From Diphasiastrum complanatum (lineage: Eukaryota; Streptophyta; Lycopodiopsida; Lycopodiales; Lycopodiaceae), in assembly GCA_029204225.1 (NCBI GenBank), contig CM055094.1, positions 20,623,407-20,687,406 of the forward strand: DNA of 64,000 bases, in the 5' to 3' direction. Each line of letters opens with the position of its first letter. The stretch's first letter is position 1. This document shows positions 47,800 to 56,799 of this stretch, one piece after another. The notes under the pieces are model-generated. The model searched no databases. It was not told the origin of the DNA and was given only the letters and a program-made list of their open reading frames with translations. The position numbers and the translations under genes are program-made.

Positions 47800-48240
47800 A
47801 TGGCGCGTAATACAACCGTCCACACGTGTGACACCACACGTGCTACAATACACGTCAATCTGCCATTCGACCACGTGCCCACACGTGCGAGCTAACACGT
47901 GCCAGAACACACGTCGCCAAACCATTCGACCACATGGCCACATGTGCAAGTTTCACACATGCGGATACAGAAGTGTGGTCCCACACGTCAGGTACTGATT
48001 GGGCCATGTGACCACACGTGCGAGCCGATACGTGCAAGAACACATGTCGCTGATCCATTCGGCCACGTGTCCCCACGTGGGATTCCACACGTGTTGATCC
48101 AGACGTGCAGTTTCACACATGCGTATACAAACATGTGGTTCCACATGTCAGCTACTGACTGGGCCACGTGTCGCTGGGATTGACACGTGCCAACTTTTTT
48201 CTCCTATATAAGTCCATTTCCGAGGATTGTACAATGGCCG
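47800..48240 (+). promoter_or_regulatory. Promoter G copy 2: CACGTG array with TATA box
   Basis: By eye 13 ACGTG cores in about 390 bp, 11 of them palindromic CACGTG, plus three ACACGTC variants. The TATA box CTATATAAG lies at 48,204-48,212. An ATTGTACAATGG start-like region at 48,226-48,237 follows, then minisatellite M and, 500 bp on, reverse transcriptase R. In plants such arrays respond to bZIP/bHLH regulators (abscisic acid, light); whether this one is active is unknown. Confidence 0.65.
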
Positions 48241-48720
48241 CTGATTCCAGGGATTTCAGAAAGGTCAACATACGACGAGTTGAGACTACAACTACAACCA
48301 CATAGTCCTACCATAGGCTTGTGTGGTTTACCACATGGACTACCATAGACTTGTGTAGCAGGCCACATAGGCCTGCGATTGACCAAGGCTGTCATAGGTG
48401 CCCACGTGTCAAGTCACGTATGACTGCCATGTGGCAAATCATGCAGGCTTGGGGCTAGCCACGTGGCAAGCCAGGTGGGCCCATCATAGGCTGGCAAGCC
48501 ATCCAGGCTCTGCCTACGTGGTCTGCTATTTGGGAAGCCTATCGCACACTACCACATGGCAAGCCACGTAGGTCTACCACATGGCAAATCATGCAGGCTT
48601 GAGGGTTGCCATGTAGGCCTACTATAACCTTGTATGTCAAGTCAACTGGGCCCTGTGCCACGTAGGCTTGAGTGGACCTAGAGATCTATATATATATATA
48701 GGTGGGCTCAAATCTCTTGC
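48241..48720 (+). repeat. Minisatellite M, copy 4
   Basis: Units such as CCATAGGCTTGTGTGG, GCCACGTGGCAAGCC and CATGGCAAATCATGCAGG, with a short (TA)n at 48,684-48,699. It forms the leader between promoter G and R. Mirrored at 62,690-63,110. Confidence 0.75.
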
Positions 48721-49593
48721 CATAAAAACCAGCCAAGAAGATAAACTTTTTCAAACCCTAAATGTGCCCTAAAAGACACAAAAAATAGCAAGTATCAAGT
48801 CTAAAAAATCAGCACCAAATTGTGTCGAAACCACACATTAGATGGATGCAGGAACTTGCCCTCCTACAAGCCTTGTGTGCTGAAAATTTCAGCCTAAAAT
48901 TGCATTACAAACTCAAAAAACCAGCAAGCAAATAATTAGGTTAACCCCAAAAAAGCAATATTCCTTTGAACAGGGTTGACGATTTGAAAATATGACTAAA
49001 ATGATTTGTTCGGCATTTAAAATTGCCAAAATCAAATTGCTCAGATACAAACGACTATCTGGAACCAATGATTTTAAATGGGTTTCGAAAAATATAGGTT
49101 CATATGAATGGAGTACTATAGACCGCAAGAATACCTTATGCATTTGGAATTCCTATTTGATAGACAATTGCATTATCAGACTTGGGGATCATACTTGGCG
49201 ACAGGTTGGGGGAATACCAATGGGTTACCAGTGTCTTGTAATTGGTACTTTTATTTTTTGAAAATGCAGTTTATTAAGAGGCTTGCAAGATTAGGGGAAA
49301 TTAAATTTATAAACGACTTCAAATATTCATTCAGGTACATTGACGATATATGCTTTATCAATAATCATACGGTTGGACGTTTCCTAGACAAGACTCAACC
49401 AAGAACACCTGACAATCCTTTTTGGATCTATCCCCTGAAATATCTTGAGATAGACAGAAATGACAGCACATGTAATTTGGTGAACTTTCTGAATATTACA
49501 ATTACCTTTAACCCAATTACCGGTTGTACACATCTGTCCAAATATGATAAAAGGGGAGACCCGTGTTTAACTCATATAATAGATCTGTGGTAA
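48721..49593 (+). mobile_element. Penelope-like reverse transcriptase R, copy 1 (interrupted)
   Basis: Encodes the same protein as 62,627-61,710 (-). Visible blocks: DFKWVSKNIGSYEWSTIDRK, QVGGIPMG (RT motif B), RYIDDICFI (catalytic YIDD-type motif C), NPFWIYPLKYLEIDRND and LVNFLNITI. The 161-codon frame 49,108-49,593 holds part of it. Compared with the other arm, this copy is shortened and shifted just after the IPMG motif. The absence of LTR, protease and integrase and the NFL.TI block after motif C point to a Penelope-like or related non-LTR class, not copia or gypsy. Confidence 0.65.
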
Positions 49594-50071
49594 CTTGGGG
49601 TAGCTTGATATGTATCTAGGCAACTAATAAAACAACAACACACCTCTGGATGGCTTCACAAGCTTCTCTAACTCATTCTTATGATACTATCATTATGTCT
49701 AACTTTCCAAATACTAGATGCAAGAGTATTTGACAGATTCCTAATTCTTTACTCTCCAAGTGTTGTTTGTAGCTCATCGTAGATGCTTTGAGAATAATGT
49801 TACTAGTTATATTAATGGGGCGGGGGGGGGGTGGGGGGGATTTTGGAATTTTTGCTCTTGAATAGGAATTTTGGAAGTTCCTTTATTGCATGTAGGTTTG
49901 CCATTACTTTTTCCCTATTTACTTTTCTGGGTTAAGGCGATTGAAAGCCTTAAAAAAAAAAGCAATTTTTGTTGAGTACCTTGTAGACCTAGCAACCGTA
50001 TCCTTTTAGAGGTGTATGCTATGTTTTTCCATTTGAAAAAGGCTTCTAATAATCACTTTAGGGTCACTTGA
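49594..50071. repeat. Repeat J-like block with G-rich homopolymer
   Basis: TGGGGTAGCTTGATATGTA through TCTCCAAGTGTTGTTTGTAG matches J reversed. A G-rich run (GGGGCGGGGGGGGG) lies at 49,816-49,841. 49,860-50,070 is a unique-looking link (CTTTATTGCATGTAGG; AGGTGTATGCTATGTTTTTC) shared only with 61,260-61,470 and, for about 35 bp, with 57,695. Confidence 0.6.
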
Positions 50072-50359
50072 TTGGAAATTGGCACAGTGGCAATTCATAT
50101 TATGGATTGTCAGCCGATTACCAAAAGGAGTGCAAAGGGAATGTCCTCCATATTGAAAGATGCTATCCGAGTAGCTAAAGCCTACGATAGCACCGTGACT
50201 ACCTCACGGAAGAGTTTGCACAGCCAATCAGCCCAAAAGCCTAAGAATGAAAAGCCAAAAAATAATAAGATAAAAAATCTATTTTTTGATGAACTAGAAG
50301 CTACTGCTTGCCAACAAACTTGGGCATCATGCCAAACAGAGATCCGAGAGGGAAAATAA
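50072..50359 (+). CDS. Unrecognised 95-codon ORF, copy 1
   Basis: Frame with GTVAIHIMDCQPITKRSAKG, DAIRVAKAYDSTVTTSRKSL and a lysine/asparagine-rich stretch KPKNEKPKNNKIKN before DELEATACQQTWAS. Its mirror at 61,251-60,964 is open over the same 95 codons. It precedes the gypsy A fragment by about 100 bp and could be its upstream part (a gag-like end), but no zinc knuckle or other mark is present. Not recognised. Confidence 0.35.
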   Translation: MEIGTVAIHIMDCQPITKRSAKGMSSILKDAIRVAKAYDSTVTTSRKSLHSQSAQKPKNEKPKNNKIKNLFFDELEATACQQTWASCQTEIREGK

Positions 50360-50372
50360 ATCATCAAGTTTC

Positions 50373-51000
50373 ATGGCGATGGATTTACCCACAGGTAAGT
50401 TGAAAGTCGATTTGTTAAATGGTTGTGAATTGAAAGTTGATTTGTTAAATGGTTGTGAATATACTTGTAACTTCAGTACACTTTCTTTCAAGTCTAATCA
50501 ATGGTTTCAAGATAAAGGCAATATTCTAGGGAAAGACATAAGTATAATGTGTGATTTTGGAGGTACTCACAACTTTTTGAATGTGCGGCTTGTATAGAAG
50601 CTTCGGGTGCCCACCATGGCCAGTGATCAACATTATGTGATCCTCTAGCCTCAGGTTCCGACACAGAAGTTTGGGATGTGAAAGTCCCTAATTTGGAGGT
50701 TCGGATGCAAGATCATGTTGAGCGGCTCGACTTCCATGTTGTGAATCTTGATAGAACTTATGTAATCCTAGGATATGAATGGTTTTTTGATAAATCAGAT
50801 TCGTTGAAAATAGATTTTAAAAACCATACTATTGTATTTAAAGATAAGTTTGACCAGATAGTCTCTATTTATGGGGAGACTAATGTACTTCCATCACCGA
50901 TGGTTTCCTCGGCGGAAGTTATGGAAAAACTACATAATTCTAAGTATGAGCTTTTTCATCTTGTTTTGAAATCTCGTATGGATTGTATGTGAATGTGTTA
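50373..51000 (+). mobile_element. Ty3/gypsy protease-region fragment, family A copy 4 (longest)
   Basis: Starts with a duplicated KVDLLNGCE block (50,400-50,460), then EYTCNFSTLSFKSNQWF, the active-site-like DFGGTHNF at about 50,556-50,580, and TYVILGYEWFFDKSDSLKID to IYGETNVLPSPMV. It is the same gene piece as at 1-590 with its left side intact. Other pol domains and LTRs are missing. Broken fossil; repeat B follows. Confidence 0.7.
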
Positions 51001-51478
51001 ACATGCTTTAAAACCAAAAATTAGCATCAAGAACAGCTTTTAATGCAAGATTTAAAGCAAGAGTTCAATGACGTTTTTCCTAAATAGCTAAGATTTTCTG
51101 AGGTACATACTTCTAATTATATTGCAGTCCGTTGTTAGAACATAATCAAATATTTCTGAAATGACATCTTTGAAATGTTTCAGAAAAGAGTAAGAACATA
51201 ACAATAGATTTTCAATTTCAAAATTGCAGAAGACATCAAACATAAAGTACCATTCACTTTTGATGTTAGGTAAGTATGACCAAGCAAACACAATATTATG
51301 GAAGGACTTGTGTATATAAGGCCAAAGATTGTAATAAAATACGAGTGTAAAAGTGTCTCACATGAATGGTCTCAAACATTCTATTACAGTAGCGTAAATG
51401 TAAAAGTATCTTTGCCTTGTCCTTGCGCGTGCTGAGCTGTAGTCGATCCACCGTATTCCTAGTGAGAGTTCTTCTATG
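51001..51478 (+). repeat. Repeat B, 5' piece, copy 4
   Basis: B from AGCATCAAGAACAGC to CTAGTGAGAGTTCTTCTATG, then a switch at about 51,478 to the 3' end of the CENH3-like gene on the other strand. The intron and RLKEPG exon are absent. The B sequence supplies, by chance, the last 60 codons of the CENH3-like ORF. Confidence 0.65.
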
Positions 51479-51877
51479 TGGCATACCGCTGTCATAGGTG
51501 TTTCGAAACCTCATGACAAGAAGCATGTCCTTGGGCATCAGTGTCACCCTCTTGCCATGAATGGAACACAACATCGAATCCTCAAACAATTTTGTCTGGA
51601 AGTCCTCGTATGCAATATGGAGGGCCTCCAATGCAGCGATATTCCACCTCACTCCATAGGGCAGATGCGTGGTCATATCTTGTGTAACCTCCCTCACAGC
51701 CCGATACAAGGCTGCTTTCAGGATCACAAGTTTGGTGTACCTCTGCAAGGCCCTGATGTCCCTCAACCATGGACGGCGAGGTCTTCCATGTCTTTGCAGA
51801 CGTATGGGTTCAGATGTCTGGGGACGGGACAGTTGAAGAAAATGGGTAAGCCTAGCAGTTTGCTTCGTCCGAGCCAT
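51296..51877 (-). CDS. CENH3: CENH3-like (centromeric) histone H3 variant, copy 2, open reading frame
   Basis: Intronless 193-codon ORF; residues 1-127 are histone. MARTKQTAR equals the histone H3 start (K4 kept), followed by a short divergent arginine-rich tail (10-36) without the K9 and K27 contexts. The alpha-N region is PWLRDIRALQRYTKLVI (37-52) and alpha-1 is AVREVTQDM (60-68). A loop 1 about four residues longer than canonical H3 contains VRW (76-78), then alpha-2 (AALEALHIAYEDF) and [20 protein letters not shown] (98-117), close to the SDSMLCAIHARRVTLM of plant CENH3. Longer loop 1 with RW is the usual CENH3 mark. Residues from about 135 derive from repeat B, so the C-terminus is foreign. 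Plant CENH3 genes usually have several introns, so this looks like a processed copy. Promoter G lies upstream. Confidence 0.82.
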   Translation of the reverse strand: MARTKQTARLTHFLQLSRPQTSEPIRLQRHGRPRRPWLRDIRALQRYTKLVILKAALYRAVREVTQDMTTHLPYGVRWNIAALEALHIAYEDFQTKLFEDSMLCSIHGKRVTLMPKDMLLVMRFRNTYDSGMPHRRTLTRNTVDRLQLSTRKDKAKILLHLRYCNRMFETIHVRHFYTRILLQSLALYTQVLP

Positions 51878-52186
51878 TGAGGCCGGATATCTATACCATA
51901 CGAGAACAGAGATACAACAGAAGAGAGAGCTAAATTATATCGCGTAATGGCGACACTGAGAACTCTAAGGGTGATATCGCTACAACGTGAGAGAGTGGCA
52001 AAGACAGGCGGGGAGAGGCAGGGACTTGCATGATGGCGATACTGGGAAAGTCAGGCTAATTTCGCTACGATGTGAGAGGGTGTAAGGAATAGGCCTGGGG
52101 ACGAGGTCGCTCGCATGATGGAGATATCAAGAATGCAGGTCGTATGGAAGCAATCAAACATGATAGCAAATTATGCGAAAACCTAT
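51878..52186 (-). other. 5' leader of the CENH3-like ORF
   Basis: About 310 bp between the promoter G start region and the ATG. It contains repeated motifs of the type GCGATATCACC/GTAGCGAAATTAGCC and TCTCTCACGTTGTAG/CCTCTCACATCGTAG, suggesting small internal duplications. The proximal 143 bp are shared with copy 1 at 4,736-4,878, so the leader travelled with the gene. The junction to promoter G is at about 52,186, where ATTGTA switches to GGTTTTCGC. Confidence 0.6.
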
Positions 52187-52605
52187 ACAATCCCTGGGAA
52201 TGGACTTATATAGGAGAAAAAAGTTGGCACGTGTGAATCCTAGCGACATGTGGCCCAGTCAATGGCTGACATGTGGAACCACACGTTTGTATACGCATGT
52301 GTGAAACTGCATGTCTGGATCAACACGTGTGGGATCCCATGTGGGGACATGTGGCCGAATGGATCAGCGACATGTGTTCTTGCACATCGGCTCGCACGTG
52401 TGGTCACGTGGCCCAATCAGTAACTGACGTGTGGGACCACACTTCTGTATCCGCACGTGTGAAACTTGCACATGTGGCCATGTGGTCGAATGGTTTGGTG
52501 ACGTGTGTTCTGGCACGTGTTAGCTCACACGTGTGGGCACGTGGCCGAATGGCAGATTGACGTGTATGGTAGCACGTGTGGATGGTTGTATTACGCGCCA
52601 TAGAT
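52187..52605 (-). promoter_or_regulatory. Promoter G copy 3, driving the CENH3-like ORF
   Basis: TATA box (CTATATAAG on the minus strand) at 52,213-52,205, preceded by about 370 bp of clustered CACGTG/ACACGTG elements. The predicted start is near 52,180, giving a leader of roughly 300 nt to the ATG at 51,877. In the other three G copies the same promoter is followed by minisatellite M. So CENH3 sits in a repeated promoter context, either ancestrally or by capture. Confidence 0.6.
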
Positions 52606-52680
52606 CTGATCCACTGTTGGATCGACGAGTGTACGGCTTGGGTTTTATTGGTTCTAGCTATATAAATGTTGTTTGATCAG

Positions 52681-54386
52681 TTAAAACATTTCGCTAAGTT
52701 TTGGATTTTCAATCCCTGTAGCTCTTGGTGTGTGAACCAAATGCCATTCCACCTTAAAATCACCTATTCTAGGAACATTGAGTGGTGTGTCGCTCATATG
52801 ATTCTTAAGTATCTCTGGATATTCTGTTTTACTAAACTTCCAAAATAGAATTTCATGATCTTCTTTAAAACCTGTTTGAAACACAAAATCATGAACTATT
52901 TTAAGAGAATTGAACTCAGACCTATAATGACAAAACAATATTAGCTTAAAACACAAAACCATTAATTCTCGAAATGAATTAGTTGCTAGTACTCAATAGA
53001 ATAGATTCAAACCTGGAAAGCTGCCAACCACCAAATATTATTTTTGGATTGCACACTGAAATTAAGACTCTCCGAGTTTATCATATTGCTTAATGTTCCA
53101 TTCATAAGTGTAACACTAACCCTTTCCAGCTTTTGTCCCTTTATTACTTCTGATTCATCTAACTTGGAGAACTAATATCAATTTTTCAACAATTTCATTT
53201 GTGATTCCATAAAACTTTACAATAAATCTCTATAAATGATTCAGATCTACAAACATATTGTTGGTAGAATCAAATGACAAAGTGCCATGTTTTGAGTTAT
53301 AAATTTCATTGATATGGTAAGGAATACCAATGATGTTTTGCAAGCCCCTGTTTTACACATCCCTCTCTAATTTGATTTGAAAGGGCCGGGTGATAGGAAA
53401 TTGTTTTATATGTACTTGTCCAAATGCCTCTTTGATCATTTTAAACATTGTGTCATATGCATCCCTGCTAATACCAGAATAATCACATGCTCCTTGTATC
53501 AATTTTCGATCAATGATCTTGCCGACTTCACCCATAAGGGCCTCTGCAATCTCGGGCTCGATTCGAGAATATCATTGATTTCCAAGTAGACTCGTCGTTG
53601 ACTTGGCTGTAAGTATTGCATCCAAAGACTTTCCAATCATGTCCTTGTCTTTCGGATGTTCATTGGTGACTAAAGCTGCTCTGCAAAATAAAAATAAGAT
53701 TTAGAAAAAAACAATTCACAACCATTGATGTGCTAGATGAAACAAAACACATGAATAGTTTAAAACATAATCCTACATGAAAGCATATATTCTTTTCTTC
53801 CGTTGACCCCCACTTGTTGAGAGCTCGTCAGTACTTTTTAAAATAACCCCTTTTCGCTTATTGTTCAGTATTTTCTTCCGTAGTGTGTTTACTTCTACAT
53901 TTATTTGACAATATGAGGTACACAATGTTTGTACAATTAGTTTCATATTGTCAGTTTCTTGGTTGAGGTTTAATATAATATCTTCCAAACAAGAATTATC
54001 TATCTTCAAGATTTCATTTTCTTCTTTTGTTTGCAAAAAAAAGTTTCTTTTTCTCGGTAGTCAGTAAGCAAACCATTCAACATATTTTCCAAACAGTGGA
54101 TTTTTTTCATTGAATAACTAATGCCATAACTTTTCAATCTTTCACAATAACCCAATAGACTATTGTGTCCTTCACACAAAAACAGTATGAGTTGTGTGAC
54201 CGATCTAAAATTTGGATGTTGCATTGAGCTTGGATCGATTGGATACAAACATCCATCAACCCATAGATGCCAATGTTTCCTGTCTTTCGTCCTTTGGTGA
54301 GATGGTAAGGTGGATCCTTTCAGATTTTTTCTCGACAATGGAGCATATTTTGTGGAAAGATCAATATGGAGATGATATTTAGACAT
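52681..54386 (-). pseudogene. Unknown coiled-coil gene F, copy with all exons (interrupted)
   Basis: Longest F copy. Exon 1 (54,386-53,777): MSKYHLHIDLSTKYAPLSRK, LWVDGCLYPIDPSSMQ, CEGHNSLLGYCERL, then a coiled coil around EENEILKIDNSCLEDIILN and SYCQINVEVNTLRKKIL. A 96-nt intron (53,776-53,681) leads to exon 2 with ALVTNE, EIAEALMGEVGKIIDRK and SRDAYDTMFKMIKEAFGQ. Further coding-like blocks follow: GTLSFDSTNNMF, then KLERVSVTLMNGTLSNM...NNIWWLAAFQ (about 53,150-53,013). A probable 91-nt intron (53,012-52,922) precedes a last exon SEFNSLKIVHDFVFQ through PRATGIENPKLSEMF (stop 52,681). About 480 codons in all. Several interruptions make it a likely pseudogene. No family recognised; no membrane segment. 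Confidence 0.5.
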
Positions 54387-54922
54387 CTTAATAATCGATA
54401 GATTAATCTAGTAGAAAACCCACTTATTATATATCTTGTAAGCTATTAAAGCTCGTCTTAATTATAAAAAAATAATAATTGTAAAAGTTTGAAATGACCT
54501 TGGCGCTCTTTTTGATCCATCACACTCCATGTTTCTTGCTTTATATGCAAAATCAAAGCTTTGTAGTTATGAGCAAAATAAGCAAAATATTTTTTCAATA
54601 GATGTGTGTTGAAACTGCAAATTTTTTAATTGCAAAAGTTTGAGATAACCTTGCCGCTCCATTTGATCCAACACACTCCATATTTTCTGAATTTCAAAAA
54701 TTTAGATTCACGTTGGCGCTCATTGTGATCCAAGATATTCAAAGTTTCTTGCCATGATTTGCAGATCGATAAGACTGTTTTTCTTTGATGTGAACGCTTT
54801 AGTAGATGGAAAGAAAACTTTGATGTGCAATACGATCTGCATTTACATGAGAAGTCATGTTAGTTAATGGTAGAAAATAGAATCTTGAAGTATGGACCCC
54901 ACGCGTTACGGCTACCCAACTT
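54387..54922 (-). repeat. Spacer repeat E, reversed copy
   Basis: Mirror of 56,270-56,799, between C and F on the minus strand, with the internal GGATCAAATGG/GGATCAAAAAG duplication. No ORF. Confidence 0.55.
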
Positions 54923-55354
54923 CTAGTTAACTACATACGTTACTAGTGAGGTCAAGTCATCGGAGTTGTGCAGGCAGACCAAAAACTCGGTCGGAGTTTT
55001 AAAATTCGACGATTTTCTCTCTCTTACATGGCATTTCTTAGACAGCCCTTTTGGGCCATGGAACTCCTCGAATGTAAACTCCATATCATTTGAGTCTGTT
55101 TCATCTGATGAAGCATGACGCTTCGCTTGTATCGATCCTTCGTCTGTGACATAGAGTACATGGGTGTCTTTCTCGATGTAATCTTCACTAGGTCGACCGT
55201 TTGGTGCTTTGCAGTTGGCCCTTGTGGAGAGAAGGAACTCTTTCTCTTTTGAGAAGCTGCTTGCGTGGGATCTGTTGCAATAGGCCTGGAAGTAGAGTTG
55301 GTATTCTTGGCCGGTTCTGAGGGAGTCTCCCAAGCTTTTATCTGCTAGCATCAA
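54923..55354 (-). CDS. Unknown gene family C, 3' part, open 143-codon copy
   Basis: Open from MMLADKSLGDSLRTGQEYQL to LTSLVTYVVN. It includes FQAYCNRSHASSFSKEKEFL, SEDYIEKDTHVLYVTDEGS, AKRHASSDETDSNDMEFTFE and HGPKGLSKKCHVRERKS. The mirrored copy at 55,833-56,264 is open over exactly the same span, and most differences are single residues. The N-terminal part of C is absent on this side. Soluble and charged; function unknown. Confidence 0.4.
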   Translation of the reverse strand: MMLADKSLGDSLRTGQEYQLYFQAYCNRSHASSFSKEKEFLLSTRANCKAPNGRPSEDYIEKDTHVLYVTDEGSIQAKRHASSDETDSNDMEFTFEEFHGPKGLSKKCHVRERKSSNFKTPTEFLVCLHNSDDLTSLVTYVVN

Positions 55355-55460
55355 ATGGTCTCAAAATCGAGGTCAGTGGCTCAACTGTTGCAAAGTGACA
55401 TCTATCAGAAGATAGCCCAATAACTGGAGGTTTGCTTGTTGGAAGCAAACTGGGCCGAGT

Positions 55461-55696
55461 CATAAAGGTTCTACTGGTTTGTTAATGCCCTTGGAAATTC
55501 CCAAAAGAAAGTGGGAAAGCATTTCCATGGACTTTGTGGTTGGGCTATCTCGGACGGGGAAGCAAAATGATGCCATTTGGGTAATAGTTGACAGGTCTAC
55601 TAAAATGGCACAGTTCAACCAACCAAGCAAATTGTCAAAGCTTCTGAACTTGCTCAACTTTTTGTTCAAAAGTTGTTCAAGTTGATATGACTGGTT
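55461..55696 (+). mobile_element. Ty3/gypsy integrase fragment at the centre of palindrome 3
   Basis: Encodes PLEIPKRKWESISMDFVVGL and DAIWVIVDRSTKMAQF, the start of the gypsy integrase core (usual text PLPIPEWKWE.I.MDFI.GLP...D.IWVIVDRLTK.AHF). It is about 200 bp, flanked by palindromic arms, and broken. It is unrelated in position to gypsy A, and may mark the breakpoint or the filler used when the palindrome formed. Confidence 0.8.
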
Positions 55697-55832
55697 TTTT
55701 GACTCGGCCCAGTTTGCTTCCAACTGCCTCCATGACTATATCAAGAACAAGCAAACCTCCAGTTATTGGGCTATCTTCTGATAGATGTCACTTTGCAACA
55801 GTTGAGCCACTGACCTCGATTCTTGAGACCAC

Positions 55833-56264
55833 TTGATGCTAGCAAATAAAAGCTTGGGAGACTCCCTCAGAACCGGCCAAGAATACCAACTCTACTTCCA
55901 GGCCTATTGCAACAGATTCCACGCAAGCGGCTTCTCAAAAGAGAAAGAGTTTATTCTCTCCACAAGGGCCAACTCCAAAGCACCAAACGGTCGGCCTAGT
56001 GAAGCTTACATCGAGAAAGACACCCATGTACTCTATGTCACAGACGAAGGATCGATACAAGCGAAGCGTCATGCTTCATCAGATGAAACAGACTCAAATG
56101 ATATGGAGTTTACATTCGAGGAGTTCCATGGCCAAAAAGGGTTGTCTAAAAAATGCCATGTAAGAGAGAGAAAATCGTCGAATTTTAAAACTCCGACCGA
56201 GTTTTTGGTCTACCCGCACAACTCCAATGACGTGACCTCACTAGTAATGTATGTAGTTAACTAG
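55833..56264 (+). CDS. Unknown gene family C, 3' part, open 143-codon copy (mirror)
   Basis: Open frame mirroring 55,354-54,923: MMLANKSLGDSLRTGQEYQL, CNRFHASGFSKEKEFILS, SEAYIEKDTHVLYVTDEGS and SNDMEFTFEEFHGQKGLSKK. Upstream (55,705-55,780) lies the C block FASNCLHDYIKNKQTSSYW. Function unknown. Confidence 0.4.
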   Translation: MMLANKSLGDSLRTGQEYQLYFQAYCNRFHASGFSKEKEFILSTRANSKAPNGRPSEAYIEKDTHVLYVTDEGSIQAKRHASSDETDSNDMEFTFEEFHGQKGLSKKCHVRERKSSNFKTPTEFLVYPHNSNDVTSLVMYVVN

Positions 56265-56799
56265 AAGTTGGGTAGCCGTAACGCGTGGGGTCCATACTTC
56301 AAGATTCTATTTTCTACCATTAACTAACATGACTTCTCATGTAAATGCAAATCGTATTGCACATCAAAGTTTTCTTTCCATCTACTAAAGCGTTCACATC
56401 AAAGAAAAACAGTCTTATCGATCTGCAAATCATGGCAAGAAACTTTGAATATCTTGGATCACAATGAGTGCCAACGTGACTCTAAATTTTTGAAATTTAG
56501 AAAATATGGAGTGTGTCGGATCAAATGTAGCGGCAAGGTTATCTCAAACTTTTGCAATTCAAAAATTTGCAGTTTCAACACACATCTATTGAAAAAATAT
56601 TTTGCTTATTTTGCTCATAACTGCAAAGCTTTGATTTTGCATATAAAGCAAGAAACATGGAGTGTGATGGATCAAAAAGAGCGCCAAGGTCATTTCAAAC
56701 TTTTACAGTTATTTTTTTTTATAATTAAGACAAGCTTTAATAGCTTACAAGATATATAATAAGTGGGTTTTCTACTAGATTAATCTATCGATTATTAAG
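56265..56799 (+). repeat. Spacer repeat E, copy in palindrome 3 right arm
   Basis: Starts AGTTGGGTAGCCGTAACGCG and ends ATCGATTATTAAGATG at the F start. The 104-codon frame 56,445-56,759 is probably a by-product, as it is not conserved in the other copies. Confidence 0.55.

Larger units (their letters stand above)
47397..50572. repeat. Palindrome 2, left arm (about 3.2 kb)
   Basis: Reverse complement of 60,751-64,000: F head, F last exon, promoter G, minisatellite M, reverse transcriptase R, J, the 95-codon ORF and the start of gypsy A, all in mirrored order. The outer end cannot be fixed because the right arm runs off the window. The inner end of the right arm coincides with the copia LTR terminus at 60,750. 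Confidence 0.85.
53497..55460. repeat. Palindrome 3, left arm (about 2 kb)
   Basis: Reverse complement of 55,697-57,690, holding (mirrored) C part 2, E and F exon 1 to the middle of exon 2. The inner end is GGGCCGAGTCA at 55,460 against TGACTCGGCCC at 55,697. The left arm lacks about 24 bp near the centre (CTGCCTCCATGACTATATC) that the right arm keeps. The spacer is only about 236 bp. Confidence 0.85.

Noticed and set aside
48721-49593. Reading the R polymerase as a group II intron maturase or telomerase
   Set aside because: No X/maturase domain, intron RNA structure or telomerase T motif is visible; the NFLNITI block after FIDD fits Penelope-like or related polymerases better.
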